DNA of 64,000 bases from Cellulomonas sp. PhB150 (lineage in GTDB: Bacteria; Actinomycetota; Actinomycetes; Actinomycetales; Cellulomonadaceae): positions 248,001 to 312,000 of the forward strand of contig NZ_RKHX01000004.1 in assembly GCF_003755175.1 (NCBI RefSeq). Direction: 5' to 3'. Below the pieces are notes generated by a model. It worked only from the letters and a program-made list of their open reading frames with translations, ran no database searches and was not told the DNA's origin. Each line of letters starts with the position of its first letter. Positions within the stretch are counted from its first letter, which is position 1. Position numbers and translations under genes: made by a program. Shown here one piece after another: positions 28,239-35,699 of the stretch.

Positions 28239-28844
28239 TCACCCGAGCGCGAGCCCGAGGGTCAGCCCCCAGGCGTGCTCCTCGAGGGTCACGAACCCGA
28301 CGCGGTGGTAGAACGCGATCGCACCGGGGTTGTCCTTGGACACGCCCAGGTGCAGGCCAGGCACGCCGCGGGCCCGCAGGGCGTCGGCCAGCGTCTCGAT
28401 GAGCGCCCGCCCGAGCCCCTGCCCCTGCAGCCGCGGCAGCAGGTCGATGTGCATGTGCGCGGGGTACTCGGCGTAGACGGGGTCCTCGGTCGGCCACGTC
28501 TCGTGGAAGCGCGCGACGAGCACGTGGTCCTCGGTGCCGTCGTGCGGGTCCTCGACCAGCGGGTACTGCGCGCGCAGCACCGGCCACCAGTGCTCCTCGC
28601 GCCACCGCTCGAACCCCGCCGAGTCCGCCGTCGCGACGATGTAGCCCGCCACCCCCTGCTCGTCGGCCACGACGAACGTCATGCCCGGATCGGCGACCGG
28701 GTAGGGGCCGGCGTACAGGTGGGACAGCAGGTCGGGGTTCGCGTACAGGTGCGACGAGTCCCCGCCGGCGTGCCCGGTGAGCAGGCAGATGCGGTAGATC
28801 GCACCGAGGTCGGAGGGGTGGAACGGGCGGATCGATCGGGGCAC
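28239..28844 (-). CDS. GNAT family N-acetyltransferase
   Basis: A 201-residue acetyltransferase. The acetyl-CoA binding motif is LQGQGLGRALIETLADALRARGVPGLHLGV (about residues 138-168), followed by NPGAIAFYHRVGF, the usual motif B region. The N-terminal part has an insertion with many acidic and aromatic residues (HWWPVLRAQYPLVEDPHDG). The GTG at 28844 begins right before the first strand (RSIRPFHPSD); the upstream in-frame extension runs antisense through the tRNA gene and was rejected. Substrate unknown. Confidence 0.85.
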   Translation of the reverse strand: MPRSIRPFHPSDLGAIYRICLLTGHAGGDSSHLYANPDLLSHLYAGPYPVADPGMTFVVADEQGVAGYIVATADSAGFERWREEHWWPVLRAQYPLVEDPHDGTEDHVLVARFHETWPTEDPVYAEYPAHMHIDLLPRLQGQGLGRALIETLADALRARGVPGLHLGVSKDNPGAIAFYHRVGFVTLEEHAWGLTLGLALG

Positions 28845-28890
28845 GCTCGACCTTCTCACATGCGGAGTTCGCCGGTCGCGACGGTCCGGG

Positions 28891-28896
28891 TATGCT
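28891..28896 (+). promoter_or_regulatory. Candidate -10 element of tRNA-Gly
   Basis: TATGCT at 28891-28896, 51 bases before the mature tRNA; a weak -35 (TTCGCC at 28868-28873) lies 17 bases upstream. Only the -10 is a reasonable match. Confidence 0.35.
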
Positions 28897-28946
28897 GTCC
28901 GGGCCGACGACGGCAGGGGCCTCTGCGGGCCCCGGCCGGTGGTCGT

Positions 28947-29017
28947 GCGGGTGTAGTTCAGTGGCAGAACTTCAGCTTCCCAAGCTGATAGCGCGGGTTC
29001 GATTCCCGTCACCCGCT
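28947..29017 (+). tRNA. tRNA-Gly (anticodon CCC)
   Basis: A complete 71-base cloverleaf: acceptor GCGGGTG (28947-28953) pairs with CACCCGC (29010-29016), discriminator T; D-arm GTTC/GAAC; anticodon stem TCAGC/GCTGA with loop TTCCCAA, giving anticodon CCC (28979-28981) that reads GGG; T-arm with loop TTCGATT. CCA is not encoded. The minus-strand pentapeptide gene ends only 5 bases downstream. Confidence 0.95.
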
Positions 29018-29021
29018 CCCT

Positions 29022-29813
29022 TCATCCCCACTGCTGCGGCGGCGCCCCCAGACGCGAGGGCAACCTCGTCGTCGCGTCCCCGTGCGCCGAGGCGACCTGG
29101 CGCGGCGTGACGAACAGCGCGGTGGTCAGGTCCGCACCCCGCAGGTCCGCACCCCGCAGGTCGGCCCCGAGCAGGTCGGCCTCGCGCAGGTCCGCGCCGC
29201 GCAGGTCCGCACCCAGCAGGCTCGCACCGCGCAGGGTGGCCCCGCGCAGCTCGGTGAGCCGCCGGCCGGCCAGGTCGGCGCGGCGGTGCTGCGGTCCGCC
29301 GCCGCCGACCAGCGCGACGACCTCGTCGAGCGCGGGCTGCACGAGGGCGGGCAGCGCCAGCACGTCCACCGCCCGCAGTGCCGCACTGCTGGACATGAGG
29401 GCGTCGAGCTCGTCGGCCAGCGCTTGCAGCCTCGCCTGCACCGGCCCCGCGGCCACCCGCTCGAGCCCTTCGCTGACGTACCAGAGCAGCTCGTGCACGC
29501 TCTGCGCGGCCCAGAAGTCCGCGAACATGGGCTCCGCGACCGCCGGCCCCTCACGCCAGCTGCGACCGCCGTACAGCTCCTGCGTGACGCGCTGCCCGGC
29601 GCCGAAGCAGTCGTACGTCGTGCAGCCGGACATCCCGCTCGTCCGCAGCCGCGCGTGGATGGCGCACCGGTGGTCGTCCTGCAGGTTGCGGCACGGCGTG
29701 CCGAAGTCGCGGTCGAACGCGAACTCCGACGAGCGGCTGAACGACGACGCCACGCAGCACAGCCCGACGCAGCGCGAGCAGTCGGCGCGCAGCTCGATCG
29801 GGAGTGCGGTCAC
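29022..29813 (-). CDS. YkgJ-like Cys cluster protein with C-terminal pentapeptide repeats
   Basis: A 263-residue two-part protein. Residues 12-20 (CSRCVGLCC) and further Cys in GTPCRNL, HRCAIH, SGCTTYDCF form a YkgJ-type zinc- or iron-chelating cluster. A helical middle region follows (about 95-170). Residues about 178-235 are pentapeptide repeats of the A(D/N)LxG type (LLGADLRGADLREADLLGAD and on), which fold into a right-handed beta-helix. The function of such fusions is unknown; pentapeptide proteins include gyrase-binding DNA mimics, but no such role can be claimed here. ATG at 29813. Confidence 0.82.
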   Translation of the reverse strand: MTALPIELRADCSRCVGLCCVASSFSRSSEFAFDRDFGTPCRNLQDDHRCAIHARLRTSGMSGCTTYDCFGAGQRVTQELYGGRSWREGPAVAEPMFADFWAAQSVHELLWYVSEGLERVAAGPVQARLQALADELDALMSSSAALRAVDVLALPALVQPALDEVVALVGGGGPQHRRADLAGRRLTELRGATLRGASLLGADLRGADLREADLLGADLRGADLRGADLTTALFVTPRQVASAHGDATTRLPSRLGAPPQQWG

Positions 29814-29822
29814 GGGTCGAGG

Positions 29823-30182
29823 CTATGCCGTGGTCCCCTCGTACAGGGCGAGCTGGTTACCCTCGGAGTCCGTAAACGAGGCCCACCAGCTGGTGGGCGA
29901 GATCTCCTGCTTCGGCGTGACCACCGTGCCGCCCAGCTCCACCGCCTTGGCGAGGGTCTCCTCGATCGAGTCGACCTCGACGTAGCTGCGGGGGGTCGTG
30001 AGCACGTCGTCGCGCGGGCTGATCCCGCCGCCGCTGATCGTGTTGGGTGCCGTCCACATGGGGTAGCCCTCGTAGCCGGGGTACTCCTTGATGTCCCAGC
30101 CGAACAGCTCTCGGTAGAAGGCTGTGGCGCGGGGGATGTCGTCGGCCGGGATGTCGATGTGCGTGATGTCGCCGTGAGCCAT
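29823..30182 (-). CDS. VOC family protein
   Basis: A 119-residue VOC protein (DITHIDIPADDIPRATAFYRELFGWDIKEYPG, GGGISPRDD, SYVEVDSIEETLAKAVELGGTVV, FTDSEGNQLALYE, shown in pieces). The His in THIDIP and Glu in GNQLALYE match the usual metal-site positions. It is 9 bases from the start of the YkgJ/pentapeptide gene on the same strand and upstream of it, so the two probably share an mRNA. Substrate unknown. Confidence 0.85.
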   Translation of the reverse strand: MAHGDITHIDIPADDIPRATAFYRELFGWDIKEYPGYEGYPMWTAPNTISGGGISPRDDVLTTPRSYVEVDSIEETLAKAVELGGTVVTPKQEISPTSWWASFTDSEGNQLALYEGTTA

Positions 30183-30284
30183 GTCCGTGCTCCTCGATGA
30201 GCGGGTGTCGACACCGGCAGCGTAGGACCGTGCGCGCGAGCCGTACAGGGAGCGCGCACCCCGCCGCCGGTCGACACTGTCGCC

Positions 30285-30554
30285 ATGAGCAGCAGACGGG
30301 TGGTCGTGCACGGCTCGGTCCAGGGCGTCGGGTTCCGCTGGTCGGCACGCGCGGAGGCGGAGCGGCTGGGCGTGCGCGGCTGGGTGCGCAACGAGGACGA
30401 CGGCAGCGTGGAGGCGTTCCTCACCGGCGCCGACGAGGCCGTCGAGGAGCTGGTCGCGTGGTTCCGCGCCGGCCCGCCCGGGGCGGTCGTGACGTCGACC
30501 GACGTGCAGGCCGCCGAGGGCGAGGGCGCGGAAGGCTTCTCGATCCGGCACTGA
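30285..30554 (+). CDS. acyP: acylphosphatase
   Basis: An 89-residue enzyme that hydrolyses carboxyl-phosphate bonds such as acetyl phosphate or carbamoyl phosphate. The signature VHGSVQGVGFRWSAR contains the phosphate-binding Arg18, and GWVRNEDDGSVEAFLTG contains the catalytic Asn36. Length is normal for the family. It lies 43 bases before the PLP decarboxylase on the same strand. Confidence 0.95.
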   Translation: MSSRRVVVHGSVQGVGFRWSARAEAERLGVRGWVRNEDDGSVEAFLTGADEAVEELVAWFRAGPPGAVVTSTDVQAAEGEGAEGFSIRH

Positions 30555-30597
30555 CGCGACCGTTGACCCGCGCACCGCCGGGGAGAACACTCGCCCC

Positions 30598-31986
30598 ATG
30601 ACCCGCGGCGGGACGTCCGGCGACTACCCCGAGCTGCTCGACCTGGCGCAACGCCGCGCAGTCGAGTGGCTCACGGGCATGCCGGAACGGCCGATCCCCG
30701 CCGCCGCGAGCATCCCCGAGGTGATCGAGGCGCTCGGCCCGCACCTGCCCGACGAGCCGCAGGACCCGCGCGACGTGGTCGCCCGGCTGGTCGAGGCCGT
30801 CGAGCCCGGGCTGCTCGCGAGCCAGTCGCCCCGGTTCTACGGCTGGGTGATCGGTGGGACGTACCCGGTGTCGCTGGCCGCGGACTGGCTGGTCGGCGCG
30901 TGGGACCAGAACGCCGCGATGCGCACGCCGATGCCCGGCACGGCCGCCGTCGAGGAGCTGGCCGCGGACTGGCTGCTCGACCTGCTCGGGCTGCCCGCGG
31001 GAGCGGGGGTCGGGTTCGTGACGGGCGCGACGATGGCGAACTTCGTCGGGCTGGGCGCGGGCCGCGACCGGCTGCTCGCGCGGGCCGGGTGGGACGCGGC
31101 CACGCTGGGTCTGAGCGGGGGTCCGCGGGTGCGCTGGGTCGCCGGCGCCGAGCGGCACGCGTCGGTGGACATCGCGGCGCGCTACCTGGGGCTCGGCGCC
31201 GCCGAGCTCGTGCCTGCCGACGAGCAGGGGCGCATCGACGTCGGCGCGCTGGCCGCCGCCCTCGACGGCGGCCCGACGATCGTCTGCCTCCAGGCCGGCA
31301 ACCTGCACTCGGGCGCCTTCGACGACATGGCCGGGGCGATCGCCGTCGCGCACGCGGCCGGCGCGTGGGTGCACGTCGACGGGGCGTTCGGGCTGTGGGC
31401 GGCCGCGTCACCGAGCCTCGCGCACCTGACCAGCGGGTACGCGGCGGCGGACTCCTGGGCGACCGACGCGCACAAGACGCTCAACACGCCCTACGACTGC
31501 GGGCTCGCGATCGTCGCCGACCAGGCGGCCGCGCGCGCGTCGTTCGGCAGCAGCGCCGCGTACCTGCCGGCCGCCGCGACGGGCCACGACCCGCACGAGC
31601 ACGTCCCGGAGATGTCCCGGCGCGCTCGCGGCGTCCCGGTGTGGGCGGTGCTGGCCACGCTCGGGCGCTCCGGGGTCGCCGCCCTCGTCGACGGGCTGCA
31701 CGCCTCGGCGGTGGACCTGGCCACGCAGCTGGCGGCGTTGCCCGGGATCGAGGTCGTCAACGACGTCGTCTACACCCAGGTCTGCATCGCGCTGCCCGAC
31801 GACGACGAGACGACCGCCCTCGCGGCCCGGATCCGGGACGACGGCGTCGCGTACGCCTACCCCTCGCGCTGGCGGGACCGCGCCGTGGTCCGCTTCTCCG
31901 TGAGCAACTTCCAGACAGACACGGCCGCAGTCACCGCCACGGTCGACGCCGTCCGCCGCGCGCTGGCCGGCGACGACGGACGCTAA
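30598..31986 (+). CDS. PLP-dependent group II decarboxylase-like protein
   Basis: A 462-residue fold-type I PLP enzyme of the aromatic-amino-acid/glutamate decarboxylase superfamily. Motifs: SPRFYGWVIGGTYPVSLAADWL, the cofactor-stacking region RHASVDIAARYLG, Asp in VHVDGAFGLW, and the Schiff-base lysine Lys293 in SWATDAHKTLNTPYDCG. The C-terminal small domain ends with a region where an Arg binds the substrate carboxylate (WRDRAVVRFSVSNFQT). Many actinobacterial members are annotated as aspartate aminotransferase-like decarboxylases; the substrate is unclear. Confidence 0.85.
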   Translation: MTRGGTSGDYPELLDLAQRRAVEWLTGMPERPIPAAASIPEVIEALGPHLPDEPQDPRDVVARLVEAVEPGLLASQSPRFYGWVIGGTYPVSLAADWLVGAWDQNAAMRTPMPGTAAVEELAADWLLDLLGLPAGAGVGFVTGATMANFVGLGAGRDRLLARAGWDAATLGLSGGPRVRWVAGAERHASVDIAARYLGLGAAELVPADEQGRIDVGALAAALDGGPTIVCLQAGNLHSGAFDDMAGAIAVAHAAGAWVHVDGAFGLWAAASPSLAHLTSGYAAADSWATDAHKTLNTPYDCGLAIVADQAAARASFGSSAAYLPAAATGHDPHEHVPEMSRRARGVPVWAVLATLGRSGVAALVDGLHASAVDLATQLAALPGIEVVNDVVYTQVCIALPDDDETTALAARIRDDGVAYAYPSRWRDRAVVRFSVSNFQTDTAAVTATVDAVRRALAGDDGR

Positions 31987-31990
31987 CGCC

Positions 31991-32009
31991 TGTAACGAAG
32001 CAGTAACGA
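31991..32009 (+). promoter_or_regulatory. Direct-repeat site resembling an MtrA box
   Basis: TGTAACGA-AGC-AGTAACGA: two 8-bp half-sites in direct orientation separated by 3 bases. This is the architecture described for the osmoregulatory response regulator MtrA of Corynebacterium, whose targets include compatible-solute importers. Here it lies upstream of a glycine betaine ABC transporter. Binding by MtrA is inference; a third, imperfect TAACG unit overlaps the preceding stop codon. Confidence 0.55.
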
Positions 32010-32318
32010 TCCAAGATCAGGTAAAAGTGCAGGTCAGCGGGCACGCCGCCGCGGCACCCCGGCGGGACATTCCCGGACAGACCCGGCATCGCAGGTTTGG
32101 TCAGGCAACGATCCAGGGGCAGGGTGGGCGGCGACCAGATCGACGACCGGCTGGTCCGGAACCTCGTGCGCAGCCCGAGTCGGAGCACCCGCTCCCGAGC
32201 TCGGCGCAGCGGACCGCCCCCGCGGCGGTGCAGCGTTCCGACGCAATCACCGCGCGACCCTGACGGGCCTGGTGCGGTGCGGCCGGTCGGTGCGCGCCAG
32301 ACCCTCGTCCCGGGCAGG

Positions 32319-32337
32319 ACGGTCCCCTCGGGGGACC
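32319..32337 (+). promoter_or_regulatory. Leader hairpin upstream of proV
   Basis: CGGTCCCC pairs perfectly with GGGGACCG around a 3-base loop (TCG). It lies 48 bases before the proV ATG within the presumed 5' leader and could act as an attenuator or translation-control element. No T-run follows. Confidence 0.4.
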
Positions 32338-32385
32338 GCTTCGAGCCCGTGCCGCGGCGTTCCCGGTGCGCCGCTGACAGACGGG

Positions 32386-33624
32386 ATGAACGTGACAGGA
32401 CTGCGCGCCGAGGGCGTGTACAAGGTGTTCGGCCGGCGGCCGGGCGAGGCCGTCAAGCGGCTCCGGGCCGGCGTGAGCCGCGACGAGGTGCGGCAGTGGG
32501 GGACTGCGGCCGTCATCGACGCGAGCTTCGAGGTGCGCTCGGGCGAGACGTTCGTCGTCATGGGGCTGTCGGGGTCGGGCAAGTCGACGCTGATCCGGAT
32601 GCTCAACGGGCTCTGGCGGCCGACGGCCGGGCAGATCTGGCTCGGCGACGACGACCTGTCGGCCGTGAGCAGCGCACAGCTGCGCGAGCTGCGCCGGCGC
32701 CGCGTGAGCATGGTGTTCCAGCACTTCGCCCTGCTCCCGCACCGCACGGTGATCGACAACGCCGCCTACCCGCTGGAGATCCAGGGCGTGGACCGCGGTG
32801 AGCGGCGGCGCCGGGCCGGCGAGGCGCTCGAGCTCGTCGGGCTCGGTCAGTGGGCCGACTCGCTGCCGTCCCAGCTCTCGGGCGGCATGCGCCAGCGCGT
32901 CGGCCTGGCTCGAGCCCTGGCCGCCGACACCGACGTGCTGCTGATGGACGAGGCGTTCTCGGCGCTCGACCCGTTGATCCGCCGCGAGATGCAGGACCAG
33001 CTCCTCGAGCTCCAGCAGACGCTCGGCAAGACCATCGTGTTCATCACGCACGACCTCAACGAGGCGATGTACCTCGGCGACCGCATCGCGGTGATGCGCG
33101 ACGGGCGCATCGTCCAGGTCGGCACGAGCGAGCAGATCCTGTCCGAGCCCGCCAACGACTACGTCGCGCAGTTCGTCGCCGACGTGGACCGCACGCGCGT
33201 GCTCACCGCCGGCTCGGTGATGCGCCGCCCGGCCGCGGTCGTCCAGCTCTCGGGAGGCCCGCGGCTCGCCCTGCGCACGATGCGCGACCACCAGGTGGCG
33301 GCCGCGTACGTCGTCGACCGCACGCGGGTGCTGCGCGGCGTGGTCCGCGACGCCGACGCCGTCGCGGCCGTGCGGGCCGGGAAGGTCGAGACCCTCGACT
33401 CCCTGCTCGACGTCTCCGTGCCGACGGTGTCGGTGGACACCCCGCTCGCGGAGGTCTTCGCACCGTCCGCCGAGACGCCCCTGCCCCTCCCGGTCACCGA
33501 CGACGCGGGGCGCCTCGTCGGCGTCGTACCGCGCGTGACGCTCCTCGAGGCGATGGTCCCGCCCGGGGTGACGACCGGTGAGACGCCCGTCGTGCCCGTC
33601 GACGACATGGAGGTGGCCCGATGA
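32386..33624 (+). CDS. proV: glycine betaine/proline ABC transporter ATPase
   Basis: A 412-residue ATPase of the ProV/OpuAA class. Walker A GLSGSGKST, Q-loop SMVFQHFALLPHRTV, signature LSGGMRQRVGLARAL, Walker B VLLMDEAFSALD and the H-loop ITHDLNEAMYLGDRI are all intact. The C-terminal 120 residues carry a tandem CBS module, which in OpuA-type importers senses ionic strength or binds c-di-AMP. The start (MNVTGLRAEGVYKVFG) fits the family; upstream in-frame sequence is leader. Its stop overlaps proW by 4 bases. Confidence 0.93.
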   Translation: MNVTGLRAEGVYKVFGRRPGEAVKRLRAGVSRDEVRQWGTAAVIDASFEVRSGETFVVMGLSGSGKSTLIRMLNGLWRPTAGQIWLGDDDLSAVSSAQLRELRRRRVSMVFQHFALLPHRTVIDNAAYPLEIQGVDRGERRRRAGEALELVGLGQWADSLPSQLSGGMRQRVGLARALAADTDVLLMDEAFSALDPLIRREMQDQLLELQQTLGKTIVFITHDLNEAMYLGDRIAVMRDGRIVQVGTSEQILSEPANDYVAQFVADVDRTRVLTAGSVMRRPAAVVQLSGGPRLALRTMRDHQVAAAYVVDRTRVLRGVVRDADAVAAVRAGKVETLDSLLDVSVPTVSVDTPLAEVFAPSAETPLPLPVTDDAGRLVGVVPRVTLLEAMVPPGVTTGETPVVPVDDMEVAR

Positions 33625-34502
33625 GCGCGCAGGCTGCGACCGATCTCGTCCCCCGCCTGCCCCTGGGCAGTGCGGTCGAGTCGGCGGTCGACTGGGTCAC
33701 GACCACGTTCCGCGACGTGTTCGACCACGTCCGCTCCGTGATCGAGTGGTGCTACGAGCTCCTCCAGCACGTGCTCGCCGGGCCGCCGTTCTGGATGGTG
33801 GCGCTGCTGCTCGCGGCACTGGCCTACGCGGTCAAGGGCTGGCGCCTCGCGGTCGGCTCCCTCGTCGGCTTCGTCGTCATCGCGGGCGTCGACCAGTGGG
33901 AGAACGCGATGGACACGCTCGCGCTCGTCCTGCTCGCGAGCCTCGTCGCGCTCGCCCTGGCCGTGCCCGTGGGCATCTGGTCGGCGCGCAACGACCACGT
34001 CTCCCGGGTCGTGCGGCCGGTCCTCGACTTCATGCAGACCATGCCCGCCTTCGTCTACCTGATCCCGACCGTGGTCATCTTCCACGTGGGCGTGGTGCCC
34101 GGCCTCGTCGCCACCGTCATCTTCGCGATGGCGCCCGGCGTCCGCTTCACCGAGCTCGGCATCCGGCAGGTCGACGGCGAGGTCGTCGAGGCGGGCCACG
34201 CGTTCGGCTCCAGCGAGGGCCGCATCCTGCGGCAGATCCAGCTGCCGCTCGCCATGCCGACGATCATGGCCGGCGTCAACCAGGTGATCATGCTCGCCCT
34301 GTCGATGGTGGTCATCTCCGGGATGGTCGGCGCGGGCGGCCTCGGCCGCGACGTCGTGTCCTCGCTGCAGCGTGTCGACGTCTCGCTCGGCTTCGAGGCC
34401 GGGCTGGCCGTCGTCGTGCTCGCCATGTTCCTCGACCGTGTGACCGCTGCCCTCGGCAGCCGTTCCAAGGTCGCCCAGGCCCTCGCACTGTCGAAGGCCT
34501 GA
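33621..34502 (+). CDS. proW: glycine betaine/proline ABC transporter permease
   Basis: A 293-residue BPD-type permease with about six or seven helices. The coupling EAA loop reads DGEVVEAGHAFGSSEGRILRQIQLPLAMPTIMAGVNQ, and MQTMPAFVYLIPTVVIFHVGVVPGL is typical for ProW/OpuAB. It forms the membrane channel of the importer with ProV and ProX. The ATG overlaps the proV stop (ATGA); proX follows after 52 bases. Confidence 0.93.
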   Translation: MSAQAATDLVPRLPLGSAVESAVDWVTTTFRDVFDHVRSVIEWCYELLQHVLAGPPFWMVALLLAALAYAVKGWRLAVGSLVGFVVIAGVDQWENAMDTLALVLLASLVALALAVPVGIWSARNDHVSRVVRPVLDFMQTMPAFVYLIPTVVIFHVGVVPGLVATVIFAMAPGVRFTELGIRQVDGEVVEAGHAFGSSEGRILRQIQLPLAMPTIMAGVNQVIMLALSMVVISGMVGAGGLGRDVVSSLQRVDVSLGFEAGLAVVVLAMFLDRVTAALGSRSKVAQALALSKA

Positions 34503-34554
34503 CATCCCCACCCCAGGTACCCGGCACCGGGCCGGGACCGCACGGAAGGAAACG

Positions 34555-35499
34555 ATGCACCACAGCATTCGCAAGCATCACCGCGTCGCAGCACTCGCGG
34601 CAGCAGCCGGGCTCGCGCTCACGCTCGCCGCCTGCTCGTCCGACTCGTCCGACTCGCCCGACCAGGGCTCGTCCTCCGACGGGCGCCTGGACAACGGCGA
34701 TCTCTCGACGGTCTCGATCGGGATCCACTCGGGCTGGGACGAGGGCATCGCCGTCTCCCACCTGTTCAAGGTGGTCCTGGAGGACGAGGGGTACACCGTG
34801 AAGACGGACGAGGCGGAGGCCGGCCTGGTCTTCGCCGGCCTCGCCGGCGGTGACTTCGACGTCAACTTCGACATGTGGCTCCCGTCGACGCACGAGGACT
34901 ACGACAAGAAGTACGGCGACCGGCTCGAGAAGCTGGGCCACTGGTACGACGACGCGAAGCTGACCATCGCCGTGAACGAGGACGCGCCGATCTCCTCGCT
35001 CGACGAGCTGGCCGAGCACGCCGACGAGTTCGGCAACCGGATCGTCGGCATCGAGTCCGGCGCCGGCCTCACGCGCATCACGCAGGACGAGGCGATCCCC
35101 GCCTACGGCCTCGACGACATGGACTTCCTCATCTCGTCGACCCCGGCGATGCTCGCCGAGGTCAAGGGCGCGACGGCGGCAGGCTCGAACATCGCCGTCA
35201 CGCTGTGGCGGCCGCACTGGGCCTACGACGAGTACCCGATCAAGGACCTCGCCGACCCGAAGGGGGCCATGGGCGACGCCGAGCAGATCTACTCGGTCGG
35301 CCGGCAGGGCTTCAGCGACGACTTCCCCACGCTGGGCTCGTGGATCAAGAGCTTCGGCCTGGACGACGAGCAGCTGTTCTCCCTCGAGAACCTCATGTTC
35401 AACGAGGGTGAGGGCAAGGACCTCGACGGTGCCGCTCGCACGTGGCTCGAGGAGAACCCGACGTTCGTCGACGACCTCAAGGCCGACGCGACGGCCTGA
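34555..35499 (+). CDS. proX: glycine betaine-binding lipoprotein
   Basis: A 314-residue substrate-binding lipoprotein. Signal peptide with lipobox ALTLAACSS, then a short Ser/Asp spacer and an OpuAC-type domain: SIGIHSGWDEGIAVSHLFKVVLEDEGY near the start, FDVNFDMWLPSTHEDY, VGIESGAGLTRITQDEAIPAYGL, and SNIAVTLWRPHWAYDEYPIKDL, with Trp and Tyr residues suited to the cation-pi cage for betaine. AAGGAAACG precedes the ATG. A 15-bp hairpin after the stop marks the end of the operon. Confidence 0.92.
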   Translation: MHHSIRKHHRVAALAAAAGLALTLAACSSDSSDSPDQGSSSDGRLDNGDLSTVSIGIHSGWDEGIAVSHLFKVVLEDEGYTVKTDEAEAGLVFAGLAGGDFDVNFDMWLPSTHEDYDKKYGDRLEKLGHWYDDAKLTIAVNEDAPISSLDELAEHADEFGNRIVGIESGAGLTRITQDEAIPAYGLDDMDFLISSTPAMLAEVKGATAAGSNIAVTLWRPHWAYDEYPIKDLADPKGAMGDAEQIYSVGRQGFSDDFPTLGSWIKSFGLDDEQLFSLENLMFNEGEGKDLDGAARTWLEENPTFVDDLKADATA

Positions 35500-35511
35500 T
35501 GACGGCGCGGC

Positions 35512-35546
35512 CCGGAGGCCCCTCGGCGTGACCGAGGGGCCTCCGG
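35512..35546 (+). terminator. Strong hairpin terminator after proX
   Basis: CCGGAGGCCCCTCGG (35512-35526) pairs perfectly over 15 bp with 35532-35546, loop CGTGA. It starts 13 bases after the proX stop. No T-tract, as usual in this genome type. Confidence 0.8.
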
Positions 35547-35560
35547 CGTCGCCCCGTGAC

Positions 35561-35611
35561 GCCTGTGTTCAGCGTTGCTCGCACAGAGCAGCATCAACGC
35601 TGAACGGAGGC
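35561..35611. repeat. Dispersed palindromic repeat, family B copy 1
   Basis: GTTCAGCGTTG (35567-35577) pairs perfectly with CAACGCTGAAC (35595-35605); the arms extend to GCCT/AGGC with two mismatches. Inside is a small hairpin TGCTC-GCACA-GAGCA. The 39-base core aligns without gaps to the copy at 51276-51326. Located between the proX terminator and the GH15 gene. Confidence 0.85.
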
Positions 35612-35663
35612 GCCTCCCGGCCCCGTCGCGATGAGGCAGGCGAACCACGTCACAGCGCAGGGG

Positions 35664-35696
35664 GCTGACAACCGTGTCAGCGATGCAGCACGCTGA
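35664..35696 (+). promoter_or_regulatory. Overlapping inverted repeats just before the GH15 start
   Basis: GCTGACA-ACCG-TGTCAGC (35664-35681) is a perfect 7-bp hairpin; its 3' arm also takes part in TCAGCG...CGCTGA (35677-35696). The second ends 3 bases before the ATG and covers the place where a ribosome binding site should be. An operator or a translational switch are both possible. Confidence 0.45.
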
Positions 35697-35699
35697 GGC

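Larger units (their letters stand above)
31987..32385 (+). other. Long leader/intergenic region upstream of proV
   Basis: 399 bases without a convincing gene. It begins with a direct-repeat site (31991-32009) and ends with a GC hairpin (32319-32337) about 50 bases before the proV start. I checked for the conserved core of the c-di-AMP (ydaO) riboswitch, which can precede such transporters, and did not find it. A structured leader remains possible. Confidence 0.5.

Noticed and set aside
28845..29012. N-terminal extension of the GNAT protein
   Set aside because: The extension is read antisense through the tRNA-Gly gene; the GTG at 28844 matches the domain start.
29120..29260. Regular 15-base DNA repeats, possible CRISPR or minisatellite
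   Set aside because: They encode the pentapeptide repeats of the protein at 29022-29813; there are no unique spacers, and the period matches five codons.
31987..32385. c-di-AMP (ydaO) riboswitch before proV
   Set aside because: The transporter type would fit, but I could not find the conserved core sequences of that riboswitch in the region.
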